The notes: a model not told the origin generated them from the letters alone. A DNA stretch of 64,000 bases from Apteryx mantelli (GCF_036417845.1 NC_089981.1:81509268-81573267), one strand, 5' to 3'. Positions 37,353 to 49,894 are shown, counted from the stretch's first letter. Made by a program: numbers and translations.

Positions 37353-38039
37353 CCCGGGAGCACGGGGCTGCCCGCAAGAGGGCCAGGCCTGCCCAGACGA
37401 CCCTCTGCAGATGCTCTCAACGCTGGCGACTTCCCTGCAACCGTGCGCGAGCTCTATATCCCTCATGCACACCCCAGCCACGTTAGCTGAACTCTGTCCT
37501 AGAGGTGGGAGAGAGGCTTTTTCTGTTCCCCCATTTGAGCCCGGAGCTGTGACAGCTGGGAGACCTGACTCAGTCTCCATTATTTAAATGCCAGCTGAGT
37601 TTTACTCGGGTTAGACGTGATGTGGACAGCCAGCGCAGACATCTAGGGATCTCGCTTTGAATATTTGTATAAGATTTAAATAACAAAAGACACTTACACA
37701 AAGGCCCTGGTTGTCCTGCCTCCTAATTACAATCCCAATATACTAATACCTGCAGCAGCATTCAGAAACAAAAATTCACACAGGAACAGTAATTCACACA
37801 CTAAGCTAACTGCAAAAAACTCCTTTCTAACTCCATCTCCTTTTTCCCTCCTCTTCCCCTTCCAGCACGATGAGAACATACCTCTTCCCAGAGGCGGTCT
37901 AGAAAAACCCATCATTTGTGACTTCATTTTTACCACAATTTCCATGCACAGTCAGTGGTTCAATGAGCCTTTTCCTTAGAGGAGAGCTCAGGAAAATTAA
38001 CCCATACAAGAAACTACTAATTAGGCTTTGACTTGCTTT
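37353..38039. other. Unique non-coding DNA
   Basis: A GC-rich part (37353-37590) has overlapping frames on both strands, up to 128 codons, with no recognised domain. The rest is AT-rich. No repeat is recognised. Confidence 0.45.
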
Positions 38040-38513
38040 TCGAGTTGGAAGAGAAATAACTGAGGGGAGAGATGATAAGGTCTATAAACTCAGGAGTAAT
38101 ATGGAACAGGGAATGGTCGCTCCCTAACACAAGAGCTAGGTGGCATCAAGAGAAACTAAGGGCTGGCAGGTTAAGAACAAACAAAAGGAGTTTTTTTGCA
38201 CAGCGTGTCAACCCTCTAGAAGCTGTGAAGCTCCTTGCAGCAGGCACTACGGACACTGACAGCTTACACAGCTCCTGGGAACACTGAGCGTGTTCATAGA
38301 AAATAAATCCCTCGAGGATGGACACCGCAGCTGGCTCAGGAAGTCCCTGAGCTGAAAATTGGTAGAGGCTGGGAGATCATTACTCAGGGGAACCATTATC
38401 CCATATTTGTTCTGGTTTTGCGCTCTTCCCTCAGCACCTGCGTGGCCATGATCAGAAGCACGAGAGCCAGCTAGAGGGCCTTTGGGCTGACGCGGTATGG
38501 CCATTCCTCAGTT
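38040..38513 (+). mobile_element. CR1 LINE, 3' end
   Basis: Long colinear match to the amniote CR1 consensus: 'gataaggtctataaactcag', 'aagagctaggtggcatcaag', 'acaaacaaaaggag', 'gcacagcgtgtcaaccct', 'gaagctccttgcagcaggca', and at the end 'gggcctttgggctgacgcgg' and 'tatggccattcct', which equals the consensus 'ggacctttggtctgacccagtatggccattctt'. This covers the last part of ORF2 (reverse-transcriptase C-terminal end) and the short 3' UTR. The frame carries many stops, so it is a dead 5'-truncated copy, as is usual for CR1. It is the clearest evidence for a sauropsid genome. Confidence 0.9.
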
Positions 38514-38948
38514 TATCCAAATCAAGCAATACTGTCAATTTAAAACGGAGACACGACTCCACCGTGAAGCTCATTTGGGGACGCTCAACAACACAGGCAG
38601 ATGCTCGAGGCATGGACTGATTTCATTAAAAGTGTTCCTACAAAGGCTTAAAGCAGTTTAACAAACCTGCTTTAAAAATTCAATCAGATAGCCTTCACCA
38701 AGCATGCCTATGAAGGCAGCCCTGCTGCTAGCCGGAGCTGACAGGACACCGCGCCTGAGACCATTTCTCAAAAACGGCAGATTTTTCTCAAGACACAGTC
38801 TCTAACTGGCTTCATATTCAGCTGCAGATTCAAAGGAAAAATAGTATCAACTGCTTATACTGTGGTTTTCATTTTCCACTGCTTTCTAATCAGCGACTAA
38901 TTAATTCTCAGTGCCCCTGGGGGGTAAATATATCTATCTGTTTCATGC

Positions 38949-38950
<2 letters not shown>
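38514..38950. other. Unique non-coding DNA
   Basis: No gene or repeat seen between the CR1 copy and the TA microsatellite. Confidence 0.5.
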
Positions 38951-38993
<43 letters not shown>

Positions 38994-39003
38994 CATACAT
39001 ATA
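38951..39003. repeat. (TA)n-(CATA)n microsatellite
   Basis: About 18 TA units followed by ACACATACATACATA. Seen directly; likely polymorphic. Confidence 0.95.
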
Positions 39004-40729
39004 ATGTTTGATCTTTCCTTAACAAGTCCCCATAGCCCTGGAAATTCACACTGAAAACAGAGCAGGGAGGAAAACAGCACCAGCTTTGAAATCCAAAAGA
39101 TCTTCATTTGTATGTCAGATTGAAAGTAAAAAGAAAATAGTTATTTGGCAGGTCTATTCCCACTGAGGGATTGGTTTTCCTCAATTTGTATTTAATAAGT
39201 GTACCACCAAAAAGTATTTAATGCATAATGTATAATATAACTAGCACCACACTAAATAATATCCTGTGACTTTAAACATTAATGACTGTTCATGACAATT
39301 TCTTTTGAATTTCAAACTACACAGAAAATATTTGTCAGCAGTAAAAATAAGCATGCAATAAATAAATAAAATATTGGTGCAATAAACCCGAGTCATGATG
39401 CAGACTCCGAAAGTGCCTATTTAAAAGTGTATATACCTCTATTTAACAGAGAAGAGCGAACATTGTAAGTTTTTGGATAATATTCTACTAATGTGTACGC
39501 TACAATATAATAACATTCAACACCTTTTTACTTCAACTGCAAAAGAATTGCCAATTCAATGCAACATGACTCTTGCAGCTGAAAGGTACATTTATAGCTT
39601 TTGTAATTTGTTTTTTAATTTGTTTATAGCATTTTTAACATCTTTGGTTTTTATGCAAAGATGAAAGAAATCCTTTCATCCACATACAGACAGGAGATTT
39701 TACGCTGAAGAATATTTAGATGAGAAAAATCCAGTCATTGCCATTTTACTTAATTATTGGTTTTACACTTCTGGGTACAACATTTCTATTCCTTCTTTGC
39801 TCAGAAAGCTCCAGATCCCTATGAAGCTGCCCAAAGTTGTCACTGGAGACTCCCTCCTCGAGAACCTGTTTTTATCGACGCCAAAGCCAAAAGCTTAAAA
39901 ATATAAAACATCAGTGCACCCAGGGCTTTCACATGGGGTCTGGTGCCAGGGAGCAGGGCTCAGGGGACTCTGACTGGGTGCTCCTTGTAGGAAAACTGGC
40001 CAGAAACATTAAGGAGAAACATGAATTTACCAAAAAATGAAGTTTTCAAGATGGTCAAATTTTATGAGCTTGGACTGAATTTTTTGGTTTTGTTCCAAAT
40101 CAGAAAAATAGGGGAGTGGAATTCATGGACATTCGGGCTTGCTTTTTAAAACCATGGCTTTGTTTCAAAATTAACCAGACTTCACAAGGAAAAAAGAAAA
40201 GAACTTAGTATCTTACCAGTTAAATATTATGTTCTTGGTAAAACAAACCATTTTTCTTAATGCTTTACCTTGCAAAAATAGTTTCAAAACATCTAGTTCA
40301 TACTGATCTTACTTGAACTTCCTTTTCAGTTTTTCAGCCTGGTCAATGAACAAAAAACAATCCAGTATTTGTACAGTTCTAATATATTCAGATGGACACC
40401 TGAAGCCAAAAGATCTTTGGCTCCTCTGATATCTCAGGAAAGGGAGAGCCAGTGCCCCCAGCCTTCCCCAGTCCTGTTCAGAGCATGGAAGCAGGGCTCA
40501 GGCAGGTGCCTCACATGTCTTAGAAAACCTCAGCTATTACATTTCCAAGGAAAAACTTCAAAACATGAAATAAATGCAGCTGACGCAGAGGCATTTTCCT
40601 GAGGCTGCTGAGAGCCTGGCACGAAGTCCAGCTGGATGCTTCACTCAGCTGACTGAGAGGCAGCTCACATGCAGGCCTTCAAAGCAACATAGGAAAAGAG
40701 AAGCAACCTTATAATCTTGCAATCTAACT
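39004..40729. other. AT-rich unique non-coding DNA
   Basis: No gene or transposon recognised. A short AATA repeat lies at about 39357-39370. The segment 39180-39430 is very AT-rich. Confidence 0.5.
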
Positions 40730-40890
40730 AAATAGCAATGGGTCAAGGACATATTAATTTAGTTAGAGAGAGGCCTTTACATGCAAATGGCTTGATAGAC
40801 GAGCCACTCAAATTAGAAATGCTACAGCAGTGCTGAGTTAACTTTTATGTTAGTAAATGCAAATTTAATCCATGGCACAAGCATTCCTGC
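40730..40890. promoter_or_regulatory. Possible enhancer with two octamer motifs
   Basis: Two exact ATGCAAAT octamers (POU-family sites) lie at 40781-40788 and 40857-40864, in the same orientation and 76 bases apart, with homeodomain-like ATTAATTTAG and AAATTAG sites between or beside them. Simple repeats are absent. Enhancer function is inference from motif density. Confidence 0.25.
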
Positions 40891-43800
40891 AACATGCAGT
40901 TGTCAGGGTGGGGTCATAGTTAGGAAAAGATGTTTTCTGAGGCATTCAGATCTGAGCCACTGCTTTATTACTCTATAACCACTGATAGCTCTGAAGTATG
41001 GGCCACATGCTGCTCTCTGTTATACAGGATTAAATCTGTAACCCACAGAGTGCTAAATCTGGATTTACACTTGCTTTGAAAATGCAGAGTCTGGCCTTGT
41101 GCCTCTGCAAAGTGTCAGAAGGTACAAATACTTCAGATAATAATTGCAGCATTTACAGAGCTTGCTGAATGCAGCATCTTCCAAGATCTAACCCTCATTC
41201 AGGAGCAGCAGACCAGTTTTACAGCCAGTCTAACAGAAAAAAATGACAAGAGAAGAGTAGTAGCTATTCCCAAAACATAAACTATACAATATTTTGTTAT
41301 GCTGCTCTATTGATTTTAATGAAGTTGTTTCAAAAATGTACAGAGGACGCTCGATGCTATTACAAAGAGCCATGCAACCTCCATCACCTGCACTTCAATT
41401 ATCCAATTTCCCTAGTACCTGGAAAGGCAATGTATGTTAATTACATTGAAAGTTATTTTAGTAACTCAGACATTCAAACTTTTCAAAGCTTCTCATAACT
41501 TTGGAGAAGCCAAGGTTATGCTATAGACAAGGGCGTACTCACATGTCAGCTTTATGTATCTAAAAAATTAAAGACTTGACAGCAATTTAGAAAATGAGTT
41601 GTGGGTCTTTTAAACACAAAGCAGATCAAAGGTTTGATGCAATTTGGGAATATGTTCCAATTGTTAACTATTTTAGATGGGATCTCCCAGCCAGGCAATC
41701 AGCTCGAGCAATTGTTTGCAAATGTGTAGGATCACTCCCTATCTTCCAGTCTCAGAACTAGCATTGAAATGTGCATGTGATTTACTATAGCAGGGAAAAA
41801 AATCTTCCTCATTTGGAGCTGGGCTAATCTCAGAGCAAGACAGCTGAGGCAGAAAAAGCCATTTAAGTAATGTAGTGTTTAAAAGGCCTGGACTGACCTT
41901 CATTTCTGTCTATCTGCTTTCTTGCAGTACTGCCTCTGAAGCTCTGTGCAACATAAATGGCATCTGTCCTGGGATTTTTAGCCTGAGCTTAACAGAAATT
42001 ACTCTGGTGGTCTGTGGTGCACCTTTTCTCAGTGATTAGTCACTGAAGAAGGTTTTCAGTTCTTCTGCTATTTGGGGCATATGTTACACTTCTATTTATT
42101 CAGGCATGACTGGGGAGGCATCTGATTAGGAGTGACTGAGGGCACTCTTGCTCAGCAAACCTTTGCACCAGGTAAAAATAGAAAGCAGAGAAGCACATAA
42201 AGTAACAAGAAGAGAACTGAAGAGAAGCACTGAAGTGAGCTTTAGGACATGAAGTTTTCCTCCAGCCTCCAAGTGTGTTGTCATTAAACCTGTCACCAGG
42301 CTCAAGCGATCAAACTGGCAGGGACTGCAAGGACTTTCTTGCCTTCTTGCATGGGAACACAGGTAGCTTCCTGGGGGGGTTTATGCCAAAAATCCTTTTT
42401 GCAAGGACTTAGGCACTGCAGATCCTCCCAGTCTCCCCTGCACCCTTCCTGCTGCATTTGGTCTCTTTGACAAGTCTCAGTGTGTTACAAGATGCCAAGA
42501 AGTGTCTGTAACCCATGGCCTGGGGGGACACACCACAACTCCTCTTCAACGTGACACCTACTGCCCGTGACCACAGGTGCTCATCTCCAGAGCTGAGCTG
42601 GTCTCCCATATCGCATGTGCCTTGGCACAATTTGGCGGGGCCCAAGAGCCAGATTTAGCCCTGTGAAGTCTCATCTTTTAAAAGCACAAAACATACCCAA
42701 CAGGCTCACATATCCACCTCGGACACTGGCAGCCATCCTCACATGGGGCCGCTCTCCCGCTCTGCAGGCCACCGCTCCATGCTGTGCCGAGGGACGTACA
42801 CTCTCATCCAGCCCAGCAGAAGGGCCTTCCCCCACCCCATAACTCCACGTGGCACTGTTTCACATCCTGCAGAAGAGGAGCTCTCAAGGTCTGTAGATTA
42901 CAGCTTGGGCAGCAGGAGCTTCATCCATAGAAGAAAGAAGGCAATGCAAGAGTGTGACAAATGTAACCCTATCGAGACAGCGTGTGGGCCACATGCTGCT
43001 CTCTTCCTCCCCAGAAGAAAGAGAAAGAGAGAGAGAGAGCAGAGTTGTATCTCAATAGATCTTTGATCCATTATCCAGGCTGACTGGCCTGCTGGATGGA
43101 AGAAAAAACAAGGTGGTTTCAAATTACTCCAAGAACAGCCTCAGAAGAGAAAGAGTCCTTCTGAATTCCCTGCTGGGGGTCAGGCAGGGAATGATGACGA
43201 TGATGATGATGGCTCTGTCTCGCCTCCTGTGTGCTTGCACCAGAAACCAAAGAGCCTTTGCCTGTGTCAGGAGGAGACAGAAAGCATGCCTGCAGCAAAC
43301 CCTCATGCACAGATCAACCTGAAGCTGCTGCAGTTTTAATAACGCTTTTCTTCAGTTCATCGCCTCCTGCCTGATTGTAATTGCAGCATCATCCATTCTC
43401 TGGCTGCTGAATTATGGGGCCACTGGCTGGAGCTTGGAAACAACAGCGGTAATGTTCTTCCCATATGCTGCATGCAATGCCTCTGCAGCAAGGCAAGGAG
43501 AGGAGGGGAAACATGCTGATGCCAAAGTGAGGGAGTAACGCCGGGAGTGAGCTGCAGTCAGTGAGGTGGGAAAGCCGTGCAGCGGATGGGGACTTGGAGC
43601 AGACACCAGAGCAGAGATGAGTTTGCAGAAGCTTGAAAGGAAGTTGATAAAACGTCAAGCCCTAACTGAACACAGCATAAAACAAACCTAATACTAGGCA
43701 CATGATTGGCCTTATCAGCTTTAATGATATTATTCACTTGTTTAAGGGAAGCACATGCTTCTGCACTTTGCTGCTTGCAGATCTCAGAGGGGCTGGCAGG

Positions 43801-46800
43801 TGGATGCAGTGCTTACTTCCACAGGGCAGAGAACCAAGAAGAGGAGCTTTTATTCCAGCAAATCTTTTGGGACAATTCCAAGGTCTCTCTGACCTTTTGG
43901 GGACCTTACCAAGTTTCTCTGAGCACTGGCAAAGGCAGTGTATATATTTAAGGCATTTTAAAAGCCCAGCAATTCTTAACACATACAGCAAGCTGCCAGC
44001 ACCTGATGGAGCTGAATCAACAGTCCTGAGTGGACAGTGAAATCATTCAGAAACATTTAGCCTTAGGCATTCACTTACAACAGCAATCTGGGCACAAAAC
44101 GATCTGAGCATTTCTTCTCACCATGTCTCAGCTGTCATACAGGAAAAAATACATAAGACCATCCTCCTAGCACAAATCTAACTTTTCAGGTTCCATTTTG
44201 ACAATCCAAAGCTCCTGAGAACAAGGCACATCAACCCTCTGCAGGGACACCAGACGTGGCAGGGGAGGGGGATCTTACCACAGTTCCACTCCTGGAAAGC
44301 CTGGGATCTGTGTTGGCTATTTGCAAGATTTTTCTTGAGGTTTCTTCTACAGTTCTCCCCTAGACATAATACAGTATTCCTAGAGGCCCCACAGCAGTCC
44401 AAAGGCACCTTCTGTGGTACAACTGTGGCTGAGGGGGTGAAGCTTCTTGAACCCCTAGTTTTGGTGGTAAATCCAGTTTAAGAGTTTCCTCCTTCCCAGC
44501 TGAACTCACAGCCACCAACTCCCACCCCTTGCCACAGCTTATTGCCATCTCGGTAACATTCAAAGAGGCTGTAAGGAGCCAGGCTATAAACTGGACCGCT
44601 GAAATGATTCAGGGTTTGGCTGGGTATCTAACCTGGGGCTAAAAGGGCACATATCAAAGAAGAGTATTTTTAACCTGGATTATTTTAGGGGCTCAGTATT
44701 CAGAGACAAGAAATCCTCAGCAGAGGAGGGCATGGTGATCTGTTCCAGGCGCAGCCACAAATCGCACCCGTGTTTCTGTCACATCCAGATGCCAAGACCC
44801 ACCAGTGCCGCTGAGCAGCTCAAGGCCCTGGTTAGACCATTAGTCCAACAGTTGCTCAGGGTAAGCAAGAGGTGCTGGAGACACTGAGGAGCATGCAAAC
44901 ACTTCAAATTTCCCTAAAAGCAGAAAGTGTGGATCTCCTGTGGGAACTGAGGCCTGGCTGCTTCATTCTGCACTGAGCCACGGAAGAAAGGGTTATCGCT
45001 GAAGAACGAACAGCCAAAGAGCACTCCCCATTTTCCGCTTTCTTTAGATGGAAGTCCATAGCCCTCTCTCTTTCTTTTGACCTAGTGTAACATATTCCTC
45101 ATCCAAAGTCAACTGTCACAAATGGCAGCCAGGTATTGACTTCCAGGCAGAAGCTTTCAGTCCTTAAATAAACAGAATATGAAATTAATACAGAGAACAG
45201 ACAGAAAGTGCACACCATTTCCAGCACATTTCCAAGGAGTGGTATTCACTCCCCAAGACCGAGAAGGAATCCAAAGAAGACAGCAGGAAGAAGTTAATAA
45301 AGTTTTTCATGTGATTTTTATCTGGTGTCAAATGTCAGCCAGTTTGCCCATCTGGGATATTAATAATGCAAATAGTGCTAAAGGTTGCTTTGCTCAGAAT
45401 AAGCCACAGGAACTTACAGAGTTCATTAGACTCCCATATTTCCTCTCCTCCCATTTATATAAAGAGAGGGGACGCCGTGCCGTTTCCTTTCACACAAAAC
45501 TGTTGGGCTTTGGCAAGGTTCTTACATTATTTAATTAGCCCACTCAAATTTCACTGAATCGGGAATATTCTAGTGACAATAACGTCCCTCTCCTGCTGAG
45601 TATCAGAAGGTGGAAAATAAAAAGCTCTGTCATGCAAATGCAGCCTCAGCAAAATGCCTAAGGTGGTTGGAAAATATCATTTAGTCAAATTATTCCTCCT
45701 GCATTTGCCTGTGAATTTGGGGGAAATGAAAACAAACCAGAGTTTTTGCCTTTTTAAAACCTGCTGCTGCCTCCCCCCCATGAAACGTTCTCCACACTTC
45801 AGCCTTACCTGCTGTTGGTGCAGTATCCCATAAACCCTTGCAAACATATCTTGCAATCACCACAAAAAAAAACAACCCAAAACATGATGAACAGCCAAAA
45901 GCTTGATTCAGAATCTAATGCGAAATATCTCTCTACCATTCATCGAAGTTAGCAAGCAGCCATATTATCCACTGATTGATATATTATCCTCCCCTGCCAA
46001 CGCATCTGGCTGCATCACAAAGTGGAAAACAGTACATTAATCTCTGTCAGAGGGAAATCAATGGGAATCAGGCACCTAATTCCCTGAGCTGCTTTGGGAA
46101 GTCCCACCCTTTCCCCACTTATCATACATCAAATTCAAAAGAAAATCTTTCTCTGTCTCTGAACATACCGTATCTGCTCAGCCGTGCTCTCCTCCCTCCG
46201 AAACGTGTCCCTCCACGGCTGGTCCTGCAACACAAGGACTAAGCGTGACAATGCAGCCGTGGTGCTTTCCGCATCCTCTGGACGAAGCTGTAACACAAGG
46301 GCTTTGCGCACTGCGTGGGAGGAAGGCCCTTGATATGCAAGAGTCCCCCAGCAGGCAGGTGCAAGGGTAAGTAAAATGCAAGTGGCGTATTATCTCAAAC
46401 TAAGTTTGAAATCAAAAGTCAAACATTAGTTCTCCAGTCGTCTCCAGTCTTCCACTCCTCAAAGGGTTGTAGCTTCTGGATGCAGTAGGAACATTTGTCA
46501 AAATCACATTTGTTATTTGGTTGGTACCAGTTCAGCAATTTAGATACATATCTATGAGCAATTACTTTCCTATTCCTAGCTTACAACATTCTGGATAGAT
46601 TCTTCATAGGAAAAGCTAATTAATTAGAGGAATCGGAGGATAGTTTTAGAAGAGCTAAGCAGGATGGACAGCTGGCACCTGGTGCATGTCTGCTGCACAT
46701 TACATAATTGGGTCCACAACGTTGTAAAACTTTTTCACTGCCAACAAACTTCTGAAGTTTGCCCATGAATCTGCGCTGAGCCACGCTGGCAAGAGGAGCA

Positions 46801-46935
46801 GATGGTGCTACGATACCAGTTTTCTGAGCCGCCGCTTGACCAAGGGAGCAGTGAACACTGGGGTGAGGTCTCCTAGGGGAGCTGTGGCATCTCTGCTGCA
46901 GGGGGCTCCTTGCGGATGTCTGCAGACAGGTGAAC
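40891..46935. other. Unique non-coding DNA
   Basis: No gene or clear transposon. Small simple repeats: a (GA)n at about 43026-43039 and a (GAT/GAC)n at about 43194-43211. Open frames are at most about 119 codons (45179-45538 plus strand), without recognised domains. Confidence 0.45.
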
Positions 46936-47173
46936 TCAGCCATCAGATGCAGAAGGACCAAGTGACCGCTGCCCTTCCACGGCTCTGCGGTGGTCAGTGC
47001 TCAGGAAGGTCTCACAGACCACACCGTAGAGGTACAGGGCAGCCGCTCTGGGTCCGCGCAGGATCGGGCCTTGTGCCCACCTCAGCTGTAGTCGTGTCAC
47101 CGGGCTCACCTTGTCCCAGGCGAACACCATCTGCTGGCAGAGGTCCAAGTTGCTCCCAGCCCGGCTGTTCATG
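46936..47173 (-). CDS. Unidentified coding-like open frame, possible exon 2
   Basis: A 78-codon minus-strand frame starts with ATG at 47172-47170 and ends at TGA (46936-46938). The first 60 codons favour C or G at the third position (for example AAC, GAC, CTC, CAG, GTG, AAG), unlike most frames in this window. A good splice acceptor (TTTTCTCTACTGACGCAG, AG at 47175-47174) lies one base before the ATG, and an in-frame TGA sits two codons upstream of the ATG, so the frame does not extend left. A strong internal donor AAG|GTGAGC lies at 47110|47109, so a 64-base exon (47173-47110) is as likely as the full frame. The peptide (MNSRAGSNLDLCQQMVFAWD...) matches no family I know. It may be a lineage-specific gene, an old retropseudogene, or a chance GC-rich frame. 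Confidence 0.25.
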
Positions 47174-48095
47174 CTGCGTCAGTAGAGAAAACATCAGTCT
47201 CCAGTGTCCACTCCTGAGTAGCACCACCACCGTGGTGCTAGAAGCAAACATATTTTCTTTTTTGTTCCTTGGGTTTCTTTTTTAATCTTCAGGAGACGCT
47301 TATTTATGTTAAATTGTATAGAAATAATTTTCCTTTCACAGCACTGCAAAAGTCCCTTTCTGTCAGGAAGTCCCACCTTTCTCAAGCTGCTGGCTTTATG
47401 CCTACTAATTTTCTCCTTCAGAAATCAGCAGGAGGAACAGGCTGAAACTATCCCTACAGAGAGACAAGAGCACAACCAGGAACACGGCAAGGCCCCAGCC
47501 TCACAAATGCCGAGTGCATCAATACAGAACGATGCCTTTTTATTTTACACTCCAAAATTGCTGCTGGACCAAAGCAGCGATGCAAACACTTCCCAGCCAA
47601 GAACAAAAGGCGTGAGGAGAGCAGGGGCAGGTGACTATGTCGTGAACAGATGAAGCAGAATAGCTTTCTCCAACGTAGTTAGGAACCCGCTTTGTTCAGC
47701 ACTTATTCAATAGAAAATGCAGATTCAGACGGACCCAAAGAATTCACAAGTCTGCGTCAAACTGGTCAAGCCAAGAGGGAACCCAAAGGAATGTCTGACA
47801 GTGCAAAGTTCTGTTATAATACTTAAAAAAAAAAAAAATTTTTTTAGACCTTCTTTTTGAACCAGTGTTTCAGAAGTTTATGATGTCCAGCCCCTTACAT
47901 TTAATCTACATTTGATCTGTATTTACAGTAACTTACATTTAAGTATGTGGGGGGGGGATAAATATGAAGAAAATATGCAGCTTATTTGAAATGAAATAAG
48001 ATATCTGGACTTAGGCTGAGCAAAATGTTTAGAATTGCAGGGGTGGTTTTTTCCCCCCCTTTGGTGTTTTAGTTCAGCTGGCAAATCTAAACATC
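47174..48095. other. Non-coding DNA left of the large CpG island
   Basis: Contains an A/T run at 47825-47847, a run of nine or ten G at about 47949-47958, and otherwise unique sequence. If the minus-strand model is right, this is intron 1. Confidence 0.45.
47825..47847. repeat. A-run/T-run palindromic tract
   Basis: About 14 A directly followed by 7-9 T. Low complexity. Confidence 0.85.
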
Positions 48096-48302
48096 CATCG
48101 CTGCCCTGCTTATTCCTCTGTCCTGTCTGAGCTAAGAGATATCGTGTCTCCACACGGCTGTCAGAGGCGGTGGCTTCCCGTAGAGCCCACCTCCCACACA
48201 CCACGAGGAAATCAGCCCCGGCAAACCCTAGAGCCACCGCCAAAGGGCAGAAAAAACACGCGCCCATGAAAACGAGTTCAATCGGATCCCGGCTGTGCGT
48301 TC

Positions 48303-48307
48303 ACCTG
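48303..48307 (-). other. Candidate 5' splice site, minus strand
   Basis: On the minus strand CAG|GTGAAC fits the donor consensus well. It lies on the left shoulder of the CpG island, where exon 1 of a minus-strand transcript would end. It pairs in the right order with the acceptor at 47175-47174. Confidence 0.3.
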
Positions 48308-49330
48308 GCAGGATCAGTCCTCTGTGGTTAAAACGAACCTAAAACGATCCTACTGCACCGGAGCTGTCGCTGGCGCGATGCACCGACGCTGGGTGCGCAG
48401 CATGTTGCGGGCTGCCGCGCCGCCCCTGCTCCCCGGCGGCTGAAGCCCATCTCGTTTCTCTCTGATCTTGCTCTTTTTGCATCTATCGGAGACTTTAGTC
48501 TCCTGCTGCTTCTGCAGCGTCTTGACACCGGAGGCTACGGGAAGGGGGGCAGCCCCCGGCAGCACGGGCCGTCCTCCCGCATGCTGCTTTCCAGGGGGTC
48601 GGTTGGGCCGTTTGAGGTAACGAGGGTTTGCAGGCAGGTGAAAACAAAGCGCACCATCTCCCCGAAGGAGGCAAGCGTGGAAACCAGCGCGGTTTGCCGG
48701 CACCTCTGCCCCCGGGGCAAGGCCTCTCCTCGCCCCTCGCCGGCCCTGCCAGAAGCGCGGGGGGCATCCAGGAGCGCTCCCCTCCGGCCGCCCGCGCGCT
48801 CCTGCCGCCCCCTCCGGGGCTTTCCGGCCAGAGAGCGCTCCCTGGGCGCCCGGTGCCGGGCCCAAACCCAGGCCGAGCCCCGTGCCGGCAGCCCAGGCCT
48901 CGGGGAGCCGGGTGCCCACCAGCCCCTGCCACGGTGCCACCGGCAGGCGGGCGTCCATGTTGCCTCACGGCTGGGGAGCGTGGCCACCGCCAGCCCCAGC
49001 ACCTGCCTCTGCAGTTTGCCCCCTCTCTCCCTGTTCCGTTTTTTGCCAAACCAGCCCAGGCAGGCTGGAGGGACTGCCAGGCCTCGCCGCGCTCTCAGGG
49101 CCTCTGGGCGCCTGCAAGCCGCCATCCGGCCGAGCGGCCGGCCAGAGCGCGCGGCCCCTGAGCCAGGGCGCCCTCCTGTCATCGCAGCCCGCGCTCTCCG
49201 TAAACACGGAGGGGAAACGTGACACCGGCCGCCGTTCGCTCCCCTCAGCCTCCCGCTTGCTGGCAGCGCAGCGCCACAGCGAAACGGGAGCGGCGGAAAT
49301 GGCACCCCAGGGCCACGCACGCCATCGCGA

Positions 49331-49351
49331 GGGGCGGGACGGGACGGGGGG
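49331..49351 (+). promoter_or_regulatory. GC box and G-quadruplex motif
   Basis: GGGGCGGGAC followed by GGGACGGGGGG gives four G-runs of at least three separated by one or two bases, a canonical intramolecular G-quadruplex pattern. It also includes an SP1-type GGGGCGGG site. Its place inside the CpG island supports a promoter role. Confidence 0.8.
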
Positions 49352-49774
49352 AAGCACCCCCGACCACATTTCGGCAGGAGGCCTTCAGCATGATTTTGGC
49401 CACCCCCCCCCCCTTCACTTGCCGCAAACCCTGTTGAGCCTTTCCCCTCATGGAGGTGGCCGCGGCGCGGGGAGGGAGAGAGCCAGCCGGGAGGGAGCTG
49501 CTGGCAGGGCCTGAACCGCAGCCAAGGACACAGCTGCAAAACCAGCACACAGCGTTAACTAAACGTTATCACCTTCCCCGGCCTCCGAGTGGCTTTCGCA
49601 GCACATTGGTGGCGCGGCTCCTGCCCTTCATCCGCCGTGGGTCACTCTGTTTTCGTTTGCCAGCTCTGCCAACGCCGCGTCCCGGCACGCGATGCGCTGA
49701 AAAGGCCGCCGTACCCGGGATGCAAGGGAGACGCTGAGCCAAGGGAGAGCTCTTACTTTAAGGAGGAAAATACA

Positions 49775-49802
49775 TATAAATAAATAAATAAATAAATAAA
49801 TG
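49775..49802. repeat. (AAAT)n microsatellite
   Basis: About six AAAT/TAAA units immediately right of the CpG island. Confidence 0.95.
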
Positions 49803-49885
49803 TATGCATGCACGCACATGCCAAACTGGTTAGACGCTTTTTAAGGAGACTTTCGGCAGATTCCTCTGCCGGTGGGTCTGTTCAC

Positions 49886-49894
49886 CAGGTGAGC
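49886..49894 (+). other. Candidate 5' splice site, plus strand
   Basis: CAG|GTGAGC at 49888|49889 is a near-perfect donor just right of the CpG island. A further donor-like GAG|GTGAGA lies at 49996|49997. Either could end a first exon transcribed rightwards. Confidence 0.3.

Larger units (their letters stand above)
48100..49760. promoter_or_regulatory. Large CpG island, probable promoter
   Basis: GC rises to roughly 65-70 percent and CpG is frequent; for example 49081-49140 alone has nine CpGs in 60 bases, while flanking DNA has almost none. The core spans about 48360-49740, with weaker shoulders to about 48100 and 50170. It holds a GC-box/G-quadruplex cluster at 49331-49351 and several donor-like sites. 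Unmethylated islands of this size are typical of promoters of widely expressed or developmental genes. A minus-strand donor CAG|GTGAAC sits at 48305|48304 on the left shoulder and a plus-strand donor CAG|GTGAGC at 49888|49889 on the right, so transcription in either or both directions is possible. Open frames up to 337 codons on the minus strand and about 213 on the plus strand overlap each other and reflect low stop frequency rather than real proteins. Confidence 0.85.

Noticed and set aside
43194..43211. GAT repeat as a coding poly-Asp tract
   Set aside because: Short, imperfect, and not in a supported frame.
48350..49548. Long minus-strand open frames (up to 337 codons) and plus-strand frames (up to 213 codons) in the CpG island
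   Set aside because: All three frames on both strands are long there because stops are rare in GC-rich DNA. The peptides are R/G/P/A-rich and overlap each other, with no domain.
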